Origin: Thuidium tamariscinum
Lineage: Eukaryota; Streptophyta; Bryopsida; Hypnales; Thuidiaceae
Direction of reading: 5' to 3'
DNA length: 64,000 nucleotides
NCBI GenBank assembly: GCA_947034885.2
Contig: OX344751.2
Location: 4,154,001 to 4,218,000, forward strand
In this document: positions 1-11,845 of the stretch, in pieces
How positions within the stretch are numbered: position 1 is the first letter of the stretch
Layout of the letters: each line of letters begins with the position of its first letter
Notes under the pieces: generated by a model
The model's input: only the letters and a program-made list of their open reading frames with translations
The model's database searches: none
What the model was told of the DNA's origin: nothing
Program-made: the position numbers and the translations under genes

Positions 1-485
1 TTTAAAGTACTTTTTCTCGAAAATATTGGACTGATAGCTCCCGGCTCTTTCGGGAACTATTTCGGGAACATTCCCGAAATGGTCTATTAGAGGTCTCAAA
101 TTTCTTCTAATGTTAGCAAGTGTTTCTTGCTATCACCTTCATCTCTCTTCTTTTATTGCTTAAGGTGAAGTACCAAAATTAACGATAAAAGGTGAATTTA
201 TGAAACTAGAATGGGTCCTAATGGAAAATTTGCATTTGTATTAAACAAAATATTCATTTTTAAGGAAAACAATTCTTTTCTTTTTGCAATTTTCCTCATC
301 CTCATGTTGCACATATTGAGCTCAATTTCACAATGAATTTTCCACATCTTATATGTTGAAATGCTTAAGTTATCCAATACAGGTATTTCTACCTTATCTA
401 TCCAACATGGATGCCTACATGTACTAGCTGCTGTAGTACTTCATATTTTTACATGGGCTGGTTGGTGGCGTTCGTGGAGTATAAC
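1..485. other. AT-rich non-coding stretch
   Basis: No convincing reading frame. Near 38-80 there is a short inverted repeat around TTTCGGGAAC and TTCCCGAAA. Nothing else is recognisable. Confidence 0.5.
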
Positions 486-770
486 CATGGCGAATTTCGT
501 TAAAATGGTAGTATTTTGGACATTAGTTTGACACTTTTTACAGTTTGGACCATGTGGTCTAAAAACTAAATCTATTATAAATTTTTAAAAATCTATACAT
601 ATTGTAGATATCTTAGAATCTATACTTGTCTAAGATATTTCAAACTACATTATCTAAAATCTAAATCCATCATAGATTTTGGAAATTTGTCTGTGTCCTA
701 AATTTCTGAAAATCTATACCAATCCTAGATGTCAGTTTTCAATTCCGCCATTTTAACAAAATTCACCATT
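486..770. mobile_element. MITE-like element with 26-bp inverted ends
   Basis: The left end at 486-511 (ATGGCGAATTTCGTTAAAAT core) and the reverse complement of 745-770 match at about 21 of 26 positions. The 285-bp interior is AT-rich, full of partial palindromes such as AAATCTAT and TAGATATC, and non-coding. Size, inverted ends and lack of coding suit a non-autonomous DNA transposon. I see no clear target duplication. Confidence 0.7.
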
Positions 771-3039
771 ACCCCAGTAAAGATCAAAGGTTGATTTCCA
801 AGACTCTTATTAGTTAATTGACATCGTGAAGGATAAAACGATTTTGAACAATCAATTTCCGCAACTCAAATCACATGAAGGCAAGCACTGAACCTGCTTT
901 ACTACACCAAAAGTCACAAGCCTCATGAAGAACTTACGAGTGAAGCAGTAGATCGAAATTCCAAAGGGCACTCAGGTCTCAGCGGCTCCACGGATCAGAG
1001 AACACTTCAGTTCTCTCCATCCAAGGTTACACTCACCGAAACAGTAGTGTGCCCACTTACAATCCTGGTGTGATAGTTGCTTGAGAAGGCAATGCAAGTC
1101 GTCACGACGGGGACCAGTGTACGTACAGAATTAAACCCAATCTTGCTATTGAAAATCGAAAGTGGTGACAGATCCTTATCCTCGCATTGATAGCTCTACT
1201 GAGCGAAGCAGTTTCGTCGTTGTCCTACTATGTCGGAACACTGTGGACATTACAGGGTCCAAGCAGATTTAGTTGCTTTCTTTCCGAAGCTACAGCTACG
1301 GGGATCACTTGGTTGTCCCAGTGCCCGTGTGTTGACTCGATCGTTTATCTCTTAAGTTACCAACTCGCATGAAGGCAAGTGCGAAAGTACCATTAAAGTC
1401 TAAAATTTGTACTACGTACGGAGTAGTAATCTCTTCTTTCATAGCCAACTCAACTACTGCAAAAACAAGCTTTCGAATTAATCCATCGATCATGGAAAGG
1501 TTTGAGGTACAAGAGTTCATTGCTTCGAGGCACGTTCTTTTCTTTGTAGCGACGACGAAGACGTCCGGTACGGTTTGAAGGACCTCCGTATTACGTTTCT
1601 GAGAGCACGCGTTTCATGCAAGATCAGAATGAAAGAGCTAGCCAGGCTGTTATACCATGATCGATCAGTACTTCTTGGCACTCTACGGTCATGCATGAGG
1701 CTGCTTCGAAATCACGAAATTGGTCTGCCGAACGTTGCGAGTGTTGATCAGCTCTGGTGAGTACCTTACTCCGTCCCTTTAATTTGCACCTCGTAGAATG
1801 CTGATTGATACTTTGCGCGCCTGAATGCTCGATCGCTTCTAGAAATCACTTCAATCGGTTGTCTACACGTCGTGTATGATACATCGAGTGCTTACATTGC
1901 ACGCAGCGAGATTCATGTGATTCACTCTGCACATGCAATCGTATCTGTTTGATTTCTTTTTCTTCATGCTTACAAAGGTTAAATTTCCATTGTCCGAGCT
2001 GTTGCGGTTGGTATTCTGTTTGAATGCAGCAATTCAATTACTCTTGATCAGCTGTAGAAGCACCAGGAGAAGCACTCGAAGCATCGCCGGGATTGTCGAT
2101 TGAGCTACAGTAGCAGTCCTCAAGTTCTGGTTATCACATACTGTATGAGCCTACTCCAATACACGCCTGGGCTGCCTTTATATATGTTAATCAATCAGCA
2201 CAAAGCGTCTCTGTTTTTTACCTTTTCTTCAGGTCACTTCTGTGAGGATTGAGAGGGTAGGGGAGTTTGGAGTGGTCCAGGACGAACGTACTCGAGGCTG
2301 TTGCGCGCAAGTACTCGAAACGGGTCGCAAAACTCAACACAAAGACTGACTAAATTGTCGATACGAAAGTAGTCTTGCTACTTAGCTCCTCCTAGCAGTA
2401 CGGTAAGTAACTTGTTAGAGTCAGTGGCGACAATACTTTTTCTCTTTGAAGTTTGAATGCGGTGCTTCTTGTCACAAATTATTCTTAGGGAGAAACTTCC
2501 ATCATAGAAAGTCTCACCTACAGTAAATTGATCCATCCATTGTCTTTTCACGGCGGTCTCGAGATACTGAGAGTAGAGAAACAACGATAAAGCTCAAGAC
2601 GGTATCGGTCGAACGACCAGCAAATAGGTCACTCGAAGCATTGCGAAATGACTTTCGAAGGACGAGTTCAGGATACTCTCGAAAAAAATTCTCGGAATCA
2701 TCTGTTTTATCCCGGTTGCTTCGTTTGTCGAAGATTTCATATAGCGCTATGTCGACTGGCAATACCCATGTGTCTAATTGCCATTGTTCTCTCTTGATGG
2801 AACAGGAAACACAGAAGCGTCGATGCTCGAGAGAAATTCTTCTCAAATGAACCCATTCGTGTTCTGGTTCCTCGAGATCAACCGACGGGAGATGCCTACA
2901 ACAATTGTCTGGAATCAAGGAGAGTGGTCATCGCTCAAATCAACACGTAGTACTTTCTGACGTCTGTAGACCGGCTCTACGAAGACTCACGGGAACCGTT
3001 GAACTGTGAGCTGAATCGATTAAAATAGCCAAGTTCAAA
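771..3039. other. gene-free upstream region, probable promoter and 5' leader of the GT92 gene
   Basis: Base composition here is more balanced than in the central AT-rich spacer, as expected beside a gene. Short frames occur on both strands; the longest is 134 codons, 2918-2514 on the minus strand. They overlap each other and show no recognisable motif. The last few hundred bases probably hold the GT92 leader, but I cannot place the transcription start. Confidence 0.45.
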
Positions 3040-6000
3040 ATGACAGAAAATGGATGGAAATTAGGTAAGCCAGCAAGCAGGCCATGGAAAAACAGCAGAT
3101 CATCGGAATTTGCTCGAGTAATACTCTTATCATTTCTCATGTCGATCTTATTGCAATTTCCTATGGCAGCCATTAATCGTTACAAGGACGACTGCTTCAC
3201 CCGCTCAGTACAGCCTGAGGCTGGTGTTGCTGAATCCGCTACTTCACCCACAATCAAAGAACAGAGCGGAGCAGTCCAACAACATGCATTTCAGCCGACG
3301 TCCATTCCGCACTATGCTTTCATCAAATTCAGTTCATATCGGGTTTCCCTGAAGACGTTCTACGTGATCGGGATCTCATCACATGTTGTCCGAGACTGGG
3401 ACAGAAATCAAGTGGTGCACACTTGCGAGTGGCTTCCGGCGTCAAATGGAAGTGAAGCGCATACGAATCCGATTCCGATTGTTGCGAACGCGAGCATGCT
3501 TTATGTTCCATTTGATGAGAATGGGATGACGTACGTTCCTGCCATTGTGAATTGTACTTTTGACGACGAAGTGGGTGCTGATGGGAATGGTGGGTCGCTT
3601 GTCATTAGGGTTTCTTTGACCTACCATCGATGGGAAAGGAATGTTCCCGCTGTTGTCCATGTTGAGCACAGCGGCGACGTCGAAGTCTTTCTCAGGCCTC
3701 CGAAACAGGTGCAGTACTAACCCTGAGGCTTTGCTTTCTGTAGAACAAAATCGTACTAAATTTGATGTCTCTCGTTGCCGCTCTTGAAACCGATTCATTT
3801 GAGATTATTTACCGCATTAATTAACTGGGATTCTTCAATGCATGAGCTGCAAAATTAGAGGTCCCACCTCACCTACTTGCGCTTATTTATTCGTGCATTT
3901 AACACAATCGGAGCTACTCACAGTAACTCTTTCGTCAATGGCATCAGGTTGAGATGTGTAGATTGATCCCCGTAAGACTGTAAATGTGCGAGGGCTATGA
4001 CTTATCATGATGAACTAGGCAATGGAATTCAATGAGCACATGCTTATGAAAAATAATGAGAAAATTAATATCAATCAAACTTGCAAATTGTTGCGCTCAT
4101 TACTGGACGTATAGCCAACGCAAGTTACATTTTCAACTTACAACCAAATTCTTTTCCTTCCTGATTTTGTTTTAGGGATCTAATTTGTGAAATCCCACCA
4201 TATGATAGTCTTTCTCTTCCGTATCTCAAATTTTCTGGAATTGATTACAAGTACCATAAAATGCATAATTTAGGAGCCCTTCAAAATTCAGCATTGCACT
4301 TTGACATTGAGAATAAGTTGTGTGCACATCTTCTAAATCAGATTCTTTTGTTCTAGACTAAAAGATAACCGAGAAGTATAGTATTTCGGGTTCTAATTCT
4401 CTTCCGAACTATGGACACTGTCACATTAGTACTGAGTTAAGCTAAACTCGGCATTAATTTGCGTTACAGATTTCTAACGATTAGATGTCAATACGTTACA
4501 GAAACCTCACAAGTATGCCTTCTGTGGACCTCCTATGTACGGTCACGTGAAAGCTGACTGGATCAAAGCATGGCTCGTTTACCACAACTACTTATGGAAT
4601 GGTGATGCACTCTTTTTCTTTTACAACGTGGGTGGTCTGCGGGATGTCGAGCGGCACCATTTGAAAGAGTTCGAAGACGCGGGGCTTCTCAACATAACGG
4701 ACCTCACGAGCCCTCATATTCAGAGCTTATATCCGAGCTGGCTTTACCATCAAGTCTTGTACATCAACGACTGCTTGCACAGAGCGCGATTCCTCGCAGA
4801 TTTCGTCTTCTTCTTCGATTTTGACGAATTTTTACAGGTACAACAAAATGACTGTATGACGGTGGCAACTTGGAATAGTTTATGTGTATTGCTGCTTTGC
4901 TCTTGTACTTGTATCGAAGCTAGATCCTTGATTCATTAACTGATACATTGATCAGTTTACAGCTCCGCCCGCACCAAGTAGCTAACTTGGGTTTTGAACT
5001 TCATGTTAACTGATGATCTATTGCATGCCCACAGTTGCAAGTGTTAGATTTCAAGGTGGGTTACTTTCTCAAGCTTGCTTCGCACATAGGAATTCAGCAC
5101 TTACAACCATTAGTACATATGCAGTGTTAGTTTTCTTGTCTAAAATTTGGGAGTTACTCTTTACTTAGTGTGGGTTCTAAAATAAGATGGGCATCCTACC
5201 TATCATTCAACATATGAGTGAGTAATGTTTATCATCAAGTCATCAGTAGACTGGTTTTGAATTTAAGTGAACATTTGCAACAAGATTGGTGCAGTAAACT
5301 GAAAGAATCTCATAAACTGAAGAGGCTCACATTCAATGAAAACAAAATAATGAGCTAAACTTATTGTGTGCTAATTAACTTATAAGCTAAATAACTTATA
5401 AGCTGAATAACTTATTATAAGCTAAATTAGTGAGCGGAAGTTAAGACCAGTATGCTATCTAATACAACCTCAGTAGTGCGGGTATTTAGTACCTTTTAAT
5501 TCTAGTTAGCTAAGGGACGCTACGTGGTGGTGCATCAATTGATTACTAAACGTTTTACAACAAAAAATTTCCTTCGCTCTTGTGACTACACACAGATCCG
5601 TCCTCCTCTCACAATCGACGGCCTGCTCCAAACCCACAGTGACCTCCCCTGGATCACATTCGGCAGCATTCCGGGCGACTTCGACCACTGCAGTCCCCTG
5701 GCAGCACCACCCCCCACAGTGCCCCAGCAGTACCCCATCGAACGAATGCTCTGGCATGACCACCGACCGGAATGCAGCCACGGCGACCAAGACCCGTGGC
5801 TCTGCGTCGCTCAACACGGGAGGCGCAAGTGGGTGGCGAACACCGAGCTCACCATCCTCGGGGCCGTGCACCGCTCGGCTCTCCCGACGGAAGGCGGGAA
5901 GCACGTGAACGCTTCCGAGGCGAGAGTCATTCATTTTCATGGTGTTTTGAGCCCGTCCAGCGATCTGTGTAGCTCACAAGAGGAGGAGAGTAGCCTTGGA

Positions 6001-6111
6001 CACATGGAACGGGATGAAGGGATCAAGCTGGAGATGGCGAAAGCGAAACGGTTTGCTATCAAACGAAAAGGGAAAGCAGTAGTGGGCTTCCGATCCGAAT
6101 TCGGGGAATAA
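3040..6111 (+). CDS. GT92 (DUF23) family glycosyltransferase, three exons
   Basis: Predicted Golgi type II membrane glycosyltransferase. Plant GT92 members include beta-1,4-galactan synthases that extend pectic side chains. Coding exons are 3040-3708, 4502-4837 and 5596-6111, all phase 0 with GT-AG introns, giving 506 residues. The start is the first ATG after in-frame stops. Residues 1-27 are short and basic, and about 28-48 form a membrane anchor (FARVILLSFLMSILL). The catalytic region shows CGPPMYG, a tryptophan-rich stretch, YHQVLYINDCLHR, and the DFD metal-binding motif at 329-331 (FFFDFDEF). Further along come WITFGSIP, PIERM, GRRKWVAN, PTEGGKH and the family end motif IHFHG. Length suits the family. 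After IHFHG the last 45 or so residues are a basic tail unlike the family, and the tail has a second copy downstream. Donor is unknown; galactan synthase is an inference. The 3' end is the least certain part, because an unseen intron could replace the tail. Confidence 0.87.
3709..4501 (+). other. intron 1 of the GT92 gene
   Basis: Donor CAG|gtgcag and acceptor ttacag join a glutamine codon to KPHKYAFCG in phase 0. It is 793 bp and AT-rich. I see no gene or clear mobile element inside it. Confidence 0.85.
4838..5595 (+). other. intron 2 of the GT92 gene, with a short tandem repeat
   Basis: Donor CAG|gtacaa follows DEFLQ, and acceptor cacacag precedes IRPPLTID. Around 5370-5437 the motif AACTTATAAGCT recurs about three times. 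The motif contains the palindrome CTTATAAG. No coding content is seen in the intron. Confidence 0.8.
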
Positions 6112-7744
6112 GATGCGCGCATTCCATGCATGATCGATGAAGGCTTTTAATGCCGAATTGGGGTGTCCACATGCGGCAGGATGAAGTGTTTGACCCTGTG
6201 CGACCAAGGGCCCAAAAGTGGCCGCACATAGTCTAGAAGTCCAATTCACAGTGCTGTAACTTTTGCATACAATGTCCAAATTCAATAGAACTTGTTGTAA
6301 GAGTTGAGCATTCTAGTCTAGTTTGTGTGGTAAAATTTTCAGATCAATACAAGATGTACAATTTTTTTCAAGCCAACCGAAGTTCATAGGTTCAATTTGA
6401 GTTCATTTGGCTGCAGCTTTAGGGGCTTATATCTCCTTCATCTAATGTTTTTTTCTAATAAAATTTGTTGGGTTATGTTCCTGTAGAGGTCTATTTTCTG
6501 TGATTAAATTACGTTGCAATCCAAGTTTTTTTGAATGTTTGGGAGCAATTCAGCGTTTTAAAAACCTCGTTTTGTCGATGTCCATCACTCGGCTCGGTAC
6601 TGTCACAGACTCACGGCTGATCGAAATGTGGCTCGACCCATCTTGTTTGGGTGAGCGGAGAAGAGACTTCGCCTTAACTTGGCCTCACGGAACGAGATGA
6701 GAGGATCAAGCTTGAGTCGGGTGAAGACAAACTGTTTCCTATCAAACGAAAAGTGAGAGCAGAGAGTCAGTCTGGGACACAGCAATAAGGTTTGAACATC
6801 CATTATGTATGGACAACGTTTCAAAATCAACACCTAAAATATGAGCATGCATATATTGGAAGGCATGGTAAATCAATAAAGGAAGCCACGATTGAGAGAA
6901 GTGACTGAATGAACATTAGTCAATTTGTGAACTCACCTTGAATTGCTCAATGAGATTGCATTACAGGTCACGATCCTTCTATCAATTATTGAGACTCTTC
7001 TCATATGAACTTTCGAAACAAAGATCTCTTCAATTTTGAGTGACAATTCTCTACTTTTGCACACTTCAACAGATTAAACCTTCTGTTTGGTACAAAACAA
7101 TACTCATTCAATTCCTTCATCCAAATTCCAGACGTTATTGCCTGCTTAATTGCAGTAATTAAGTAACTGTAATGGTAGGTGCGCAGACCTCACAGTGGGT
7201 TCGGTAATTGTGGAGATGGATACTTCCGCGATGAAGGATTGTTTTCGAACAATCTTGGACGGAGATGTCACATGAAGTATTGTGCACCCTCAGTAAAGTC
7301 TTGGTTTAATTTGATGAACTACTGCATCCAGAGGAAGATTGAAACCATGTCATGTGAAATATTTCCAACTTCGCTTTTTTTCTGATCCGTGTTGCTGATT
7401 TCAGTTTCTCTTCAATTATACTGCCTTTCAGTGGACATTGGAAGCCAATATTGGACTCCATAATGAATCCAATACTTGGGACTTTCAGCAACGACCTTAT
7501 CGTCCAAGGCGGCAAGGCAGACATCGCTGGCTTGAATCATTTGCCAGCTGGGGGGGGGGAAGGAACTTGCACCCCACGGTGGCTTCAGGTGAGGCGGAGC
7601 TTTCACATGCATTTCCGTAACGTCTCCAAGGTGGCGTTGATCTCAGTTTCAGTCATATCCTTAACTCTGGAACGACACGCCAACCAGACTGGTCCGATAG
7701 ATGATACTGGACGCTAAATCCTACCATCGAAGGTGGGCCCAGCA
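6112..7744. other. intergenic region 3' of the GT92 gene
   Basis: Apart from the tail-segment copy at about 6680-6790, I see only short overlapping frames. A run of about ten G lies near 7550. The GT92 3' UTR should fall in the first few hundred bases. Confidence 0.4.
6680..6790 (+). pseudogene. second copy of the GT92 C-terminal tail segment
   Basis: This stretch repeats about 100 bp from the 3' end of the GT92 coding region (about 5985-6090) with many substitutions. Read in the + frame, both copies give ERDE.IKLE followed by IKRK, then diverge to separate stops (here TAA at 6784-6786). It lies about 690 bp downstream of the first copy. It may be a relic of a duplicated terminal exon, or the gene may have captured one copy of a dispersed repeat as its last coding segment. 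Confidence 0.5.
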
Positions 7745-8674
7745 GGGTAAATTTTGGGTTCTCATGGCAAAACCACAAGAGTGGAAAAGAAAAAAAAAAA
7801 AAACAATTTTGGGTCATGCTCTAACTTTAAAAGCTAATTTGGGGTCTCTGATTGCAAATATGAATTCAGAATTTGAAAAGAATTGAAAAAAATGAAAAAT
7901 CCTTGCATTTTTTCCTATGGTAAATCCACATGTTGGGGTCCGCCTTCTATGGTAGGATTTAATGACCTCCATAGATGACATAGAATCCTTCTATGTTCTA
8001 AAAGTAAAACAATCACAACTTGCACTTGTCCCATTGCTGAACTTCTTTAATTTTTTTCCCACATACCATACACGTAGGTCAATTTTGTAAATAACTTGGA
8101 CAAATTTGGAAAATGTTGATATTTACAACTATTTCTAAAAATTTGAAAAAATTGCTCTTGAAAAAAATTAGAAGAAGGAAAAAATTATTTTACGCATGAA
8201 TAGATTCAATAGAAAGAATCAATTTCAAATTAGGAGTGTCCTCATAATGTGCTATGTAGTAAACGAAAAAATTCCTTCCTACTTGCCAAATTGTCAAACT
8301 AAGAAAAGTAAAATATTTTGGCATGAACTTGCCAAAACAAACCTACATGTATGGTAAAGACAAGTGTGAGAAATAATGAAAGCAATTGAAGTTATATTTT
8401 TTGACAAAGTATGAATTTGCTATGAATTCTTCATTGAAGTGTTTAGTCCACGATAGCCCTAAAGAGTCTCTAGATTACCATAGAACCAGCAAATGAATAT
8501 TTATACTATTCACTTCACTCATTTAAAGCAGTCACAATAATTTCTAATGTGGAAGGCTTTGCCAAGTTATTATAATCTCATCTGTTTTAATTTTAAGGTA
8601 TGTAAAACCTTTGAATCTATTTTTAGCATTGAAAATTTGATTTTGGAATTGAATGTTTATGATTTTTTTGGTCC
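7745..8674. other. AT-rich spacer with an inverted copy at 13.1 kb
   Basis: The segment at about 7826-7872 (GCTAATTTGGGGTCTCTGAT and on) matches, inverted, the segment at about 13090-13140. No coding potential is seen. Confidence 0.45.
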
Positions 8675-10580
8675 ACCCTAAACAACCAATGTACTAAATT
8701 TGGCAACATAGCAATTGTAGGCAGGTATATGTAAGTAGAGATTTCCATATTTTTTACCCAAATTGGAATTAAACGTAGAGGCAAGGAATGTCTCTAATGA
8801 ACACTAAAAATCAAGACATTTAAAAATAGGAGTCAAAAGTTATGGCCTAATATGTTGCTTTTTTTTGTAAATGGGCAATTCAAGTAGATTGGAAAAAAAT
8901 CACTTTTAAAAAAAATTGAAATTGGTTTTCTTTGTTTATCTTTGAGTGGAAAGCTTTGAATCATATCATTTTGATCAATGAGTCAAAAGTTATGAGGAGT
9001 TTTTGTTTGCAAGCAATTATAGATTCCCTTCTCTAAAATAAACTTTGAAGTTATTTATTTTATTCGATTTTCAATATTTTCAAAAAAAATAAAATCATAA
9101 GATGTAAGTTATTTATTATAACATTGCAAGCACTGCAATTGGCATTTTTAAAATTCCTTCAAGAAATTATTGACAATTTTGTATTTTTAGTCATTTGCTA
9201 TTTTTTTCTATTTATTATTTTTTTCCTATGTGTTGTACAATTCCAACTAATTTGAAATTTTTTAAGCATTTAGACAACTTGCATTAAAGAATGAATTCAA
9301 ATATTAACCACCATTTTGAATATTTTTTCATACAAATGTGACCTTGTGAAGTGCAACTATTCAAGATTTTGTAGGGATTAAAAAAAAAATTGTTGTTTCA
9401 AATGCTAATATCTTACAATCTACACAATGAAAAACTCTAAAAGCTTTTCTTCACATTTTCAAACCACTTTACAACAAGATTGCTAGTAGAAAACAATCTT
9501 GTAGTAAATTGGTTTGAAAATGTACAATTATAAATCTTAAAAATGTTTTTTAAAAAACAAATTGGTATCGGTACAAGAAATAGCAATTTTGACGATTTTT
9601 GAAGTAAACATAGTCAAGGAACCTAAAGGGTTCAAGATTTTGTGCAAAAATGTCTCTTGCAAACTTTTCAAGGGGATATTAATCCCTATAGGTTTTTGAC
9701 TATGTTTTCACCAAAAGTACACCAAATTTGTCATTTTTGTTACAAGGATAATTTTTTTTCAAAAGGAACATTTTTAACAAATCTAACCATAGGATTATTC
9801 TAGTAAGTTGATTTAAGAAGATGTGGAAAAAAATCCAAAATCTTGAACCCTTGAAAGATATTAGCACCTTGTAGATTGTATGATATTAGCATTTGAATTG
9901 ACAAAATTCCTTTTGTGGGCCCTAAAAAAATTGAAGTCCTTGAATTTTACAAGCTCACACTTGTTATCGGTATAAAAAAATGTCCAAAATAGTTGTAACT
10001 TTCTAGATTCATTCTTTAAGGCAAGTTGACTACATTCGTGAACAAATTTAGATCATTAATTTTGAAATTGCACAACATATAGGAAAAAAATAGTGGATCA
10101 AAAGAAGTAGAGAATGATTCAAAATACTAAATTGTCAATGACTTATTTTTTCAATTATATTAAAGATTGAGTTAAACAAATGACTTCAAAGTTTATTTTA
10201 GAGTAATAAATCCATGATTGCTCCAAAACTAAAACTCCTTATAACTTTTGTTTTATTAATCAAAATAGAATGACTCAAAGCATTCCAGTATATATAAATA
10301 TAGAAAATCAATTTCAAATTTTTATTTTTTAGAATAGTTTTTTTTCTAGAATTTTTTTGGATTGACCAAGTTGCCCTCCAAACACTAAAAATTCCATATA
10401 CTACAATAAATTTTTTTTATCATGTAGTCAAAAGTAATGAACATTACTGGGCCTTAAAGCTATACTCTAGGATTATACTGTGTCAAAATTTCAAAGAAAA
10501 ATAATGAGATTTCTAGGCACAATTACCTGCCTAAAATTTCTATGTTGCCAAAAAATGCAATTTGATCCTTTAGGGGTTAA
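8675..10580. mobile_element. 1.9-kb foldback element (long imperfect hairpin)
   Basis: The left arm (about 8675-9628) and right arm (about 9666-10580) are reverse complements in order. The left arm's TTGGCAACATAG near 8700 pairs with the right arm near 10550. Matching pairs also occur at AGTCAAAAGTTATGAGGAGT (near 8980) with the region around 10230, TCAAATGCTAATATC (near 9400) with about 9890, and AAACATAGTCAAGGAACCTA (near 9607) with about 9690. The loop is about 40 bp. Parts of the arms recur at 28.8-29.3, 33.5-34.0 and 38.3-39.1 kb. No coding content. It is probably a non-autonomous foldback transposon. Confidence 0.8.
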
Positions 10581-11045
10581 AGGATTTAGGAAATGATCCT
10601 CAAATACATTGAATTTAGGAAATATAGTCACATTGCAAACTCCTTTGAAAAAAAATTAGAGTAGATTTTGAAATGCTAAAAATTAATTGTAATCATATAT
10701 GTTATATCTTTTCAACCTCATGTTTATTTTATGGCCTTGATTTTGAATTTAGCATGTAAAAAGAAGATTGATAGACTTTGAATCACTTTTATAATTTTAA
10801 CATTCTCATGATTAAAGAGTATAATCTTTCAAGATTTCCACAATTGATATTGTTGTATTTTCTTTCCCTATATATGATCCACAACACATCTAGTTTCAAT
10901 TTTTATTGTTACAATTTTCTTTTGGACAAAATTTATTAACTTTTTGTTTTTATTTCAATTTATAGCAAACTTCAAGAAACTCATAAAAATCCTTGGGCAT
11001 TTATAAGTTAACTCCAAAAAAATGTGAGGAATGAGGGAAGATATA
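10581..11045. repeat. dispersed direct repeat, copy 1
   Basis: Aligns in the same orientation with about 25240-25700. Shared landmarks are CCTCAAATACA, AGTAGATTTTGA, AATCACTTTT, a TTGTTGT followed by TTTTCTTT, and CCTTGGGCATTT near the end. It directly follows the right arm of the 1.9-kb foldback, so it may belong to a larger decayed element. Non-coding. Confidence 0.65.
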
Positions 11046-11672
11046 AGTCTAAACTTGTGAGGCAAAATCAATTATGGCTAGAAAATAAGCTAGGTATAGG
11101 ATCTTCATTGTTGTAATCTTTCATTTTTGTTCATCTTTTTCTGAATTCATTTAACTAAATTTTGATTCTTAAATTATGCATGGATTTTGATTTTCAATTT
11201 TATTATATGAGACATAACATTTGTCTATCAGTGCAATGAATCTCTAGTAGTTTTGTGGAAGAGTGCAATTATTTAGATTTTTTTATAGCAAAAAAATGAA
11301 AAGAAATTGGTGAATAGAAATCCCATAATCCACTTAATATAGTTAAGAAAATATTTGTTAGATTTTTATTCATTTTTTTCATTTTTGCTTTTGTTTGTTG
11401 TGGACACAAAATTTGAAGGAAGATTACTGTAATGAGCCCTTGCCATTTGTTTTCAACTTCAAAATATTTGGCCAAAAATGCCAACTCTAATAGCTGAATA
11501 CTATGTAGAAGGGAAATTATAATTAAAATATGATTTGGGGTCTATTAAAAATAAAGGTTTCAAATTGAAAATAACAATATGTTGTTATATTAAAAAAAAA
11601 GACAAACAAAAAACAAATAATATTAGAGTTAATCATAAAGTGGGTGGAATGGTGGACCAAGAGCTGGAGTTT
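11046..11672. other. AT-rich spacer, nothing recognised
   Basis: Only short AT-rich frames. No repeat or gene that I can support. Confidence 0.4.
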
Positions 11673-11845
11673 CATAACATTCAGTAGCCCATAGAAGGAC
11701 TGCCTTTCCCTTTGTGAAATCCCCATCACCTAATTTCATCTGACATTTCTTGAAGTTTGCAACTTTAGTAACTGAATGGTGTGGAATATTCCACACCATT
11801 TCATCCGCTAGGAGGCAGTGTGACAGGCAGCTACTGAATGTTATG
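11673..11845. mobile_element. MITE, CATAACATTCAGTAGC family, copy 1
   Basis: Ends CATAACATTCAGTAGC and GCTACTGAATGTTATG are a perfect 16-bp inverted pair. The 173-bp element carries an internal perfect palindrome, GGTGTGGAATATTCCACACC. A second copy lies at 13149-13302. Non-coding. Confidence 0.85.

Noticed and set aside
2514..2918. 134-codon minus-strand frame upstream of the GT92 gene
   Set aside because: No recognisable motif, no splice partner, and overlapping + frames. Probably chance in the upstream region.
4957..5060. Possible small extra exon in GT92 intron 2
   Set aside because: Exon 2 joins exon 3 directly in phase, and the joined DEFLQ-IRPPLTID sequence fits the family without an insert.
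5506..5940. 144-codon minus-strand frame over the GT92 gene
   Set aside because: Lies opposite the conserved last GT92 exon. The motifs are on the + strand.
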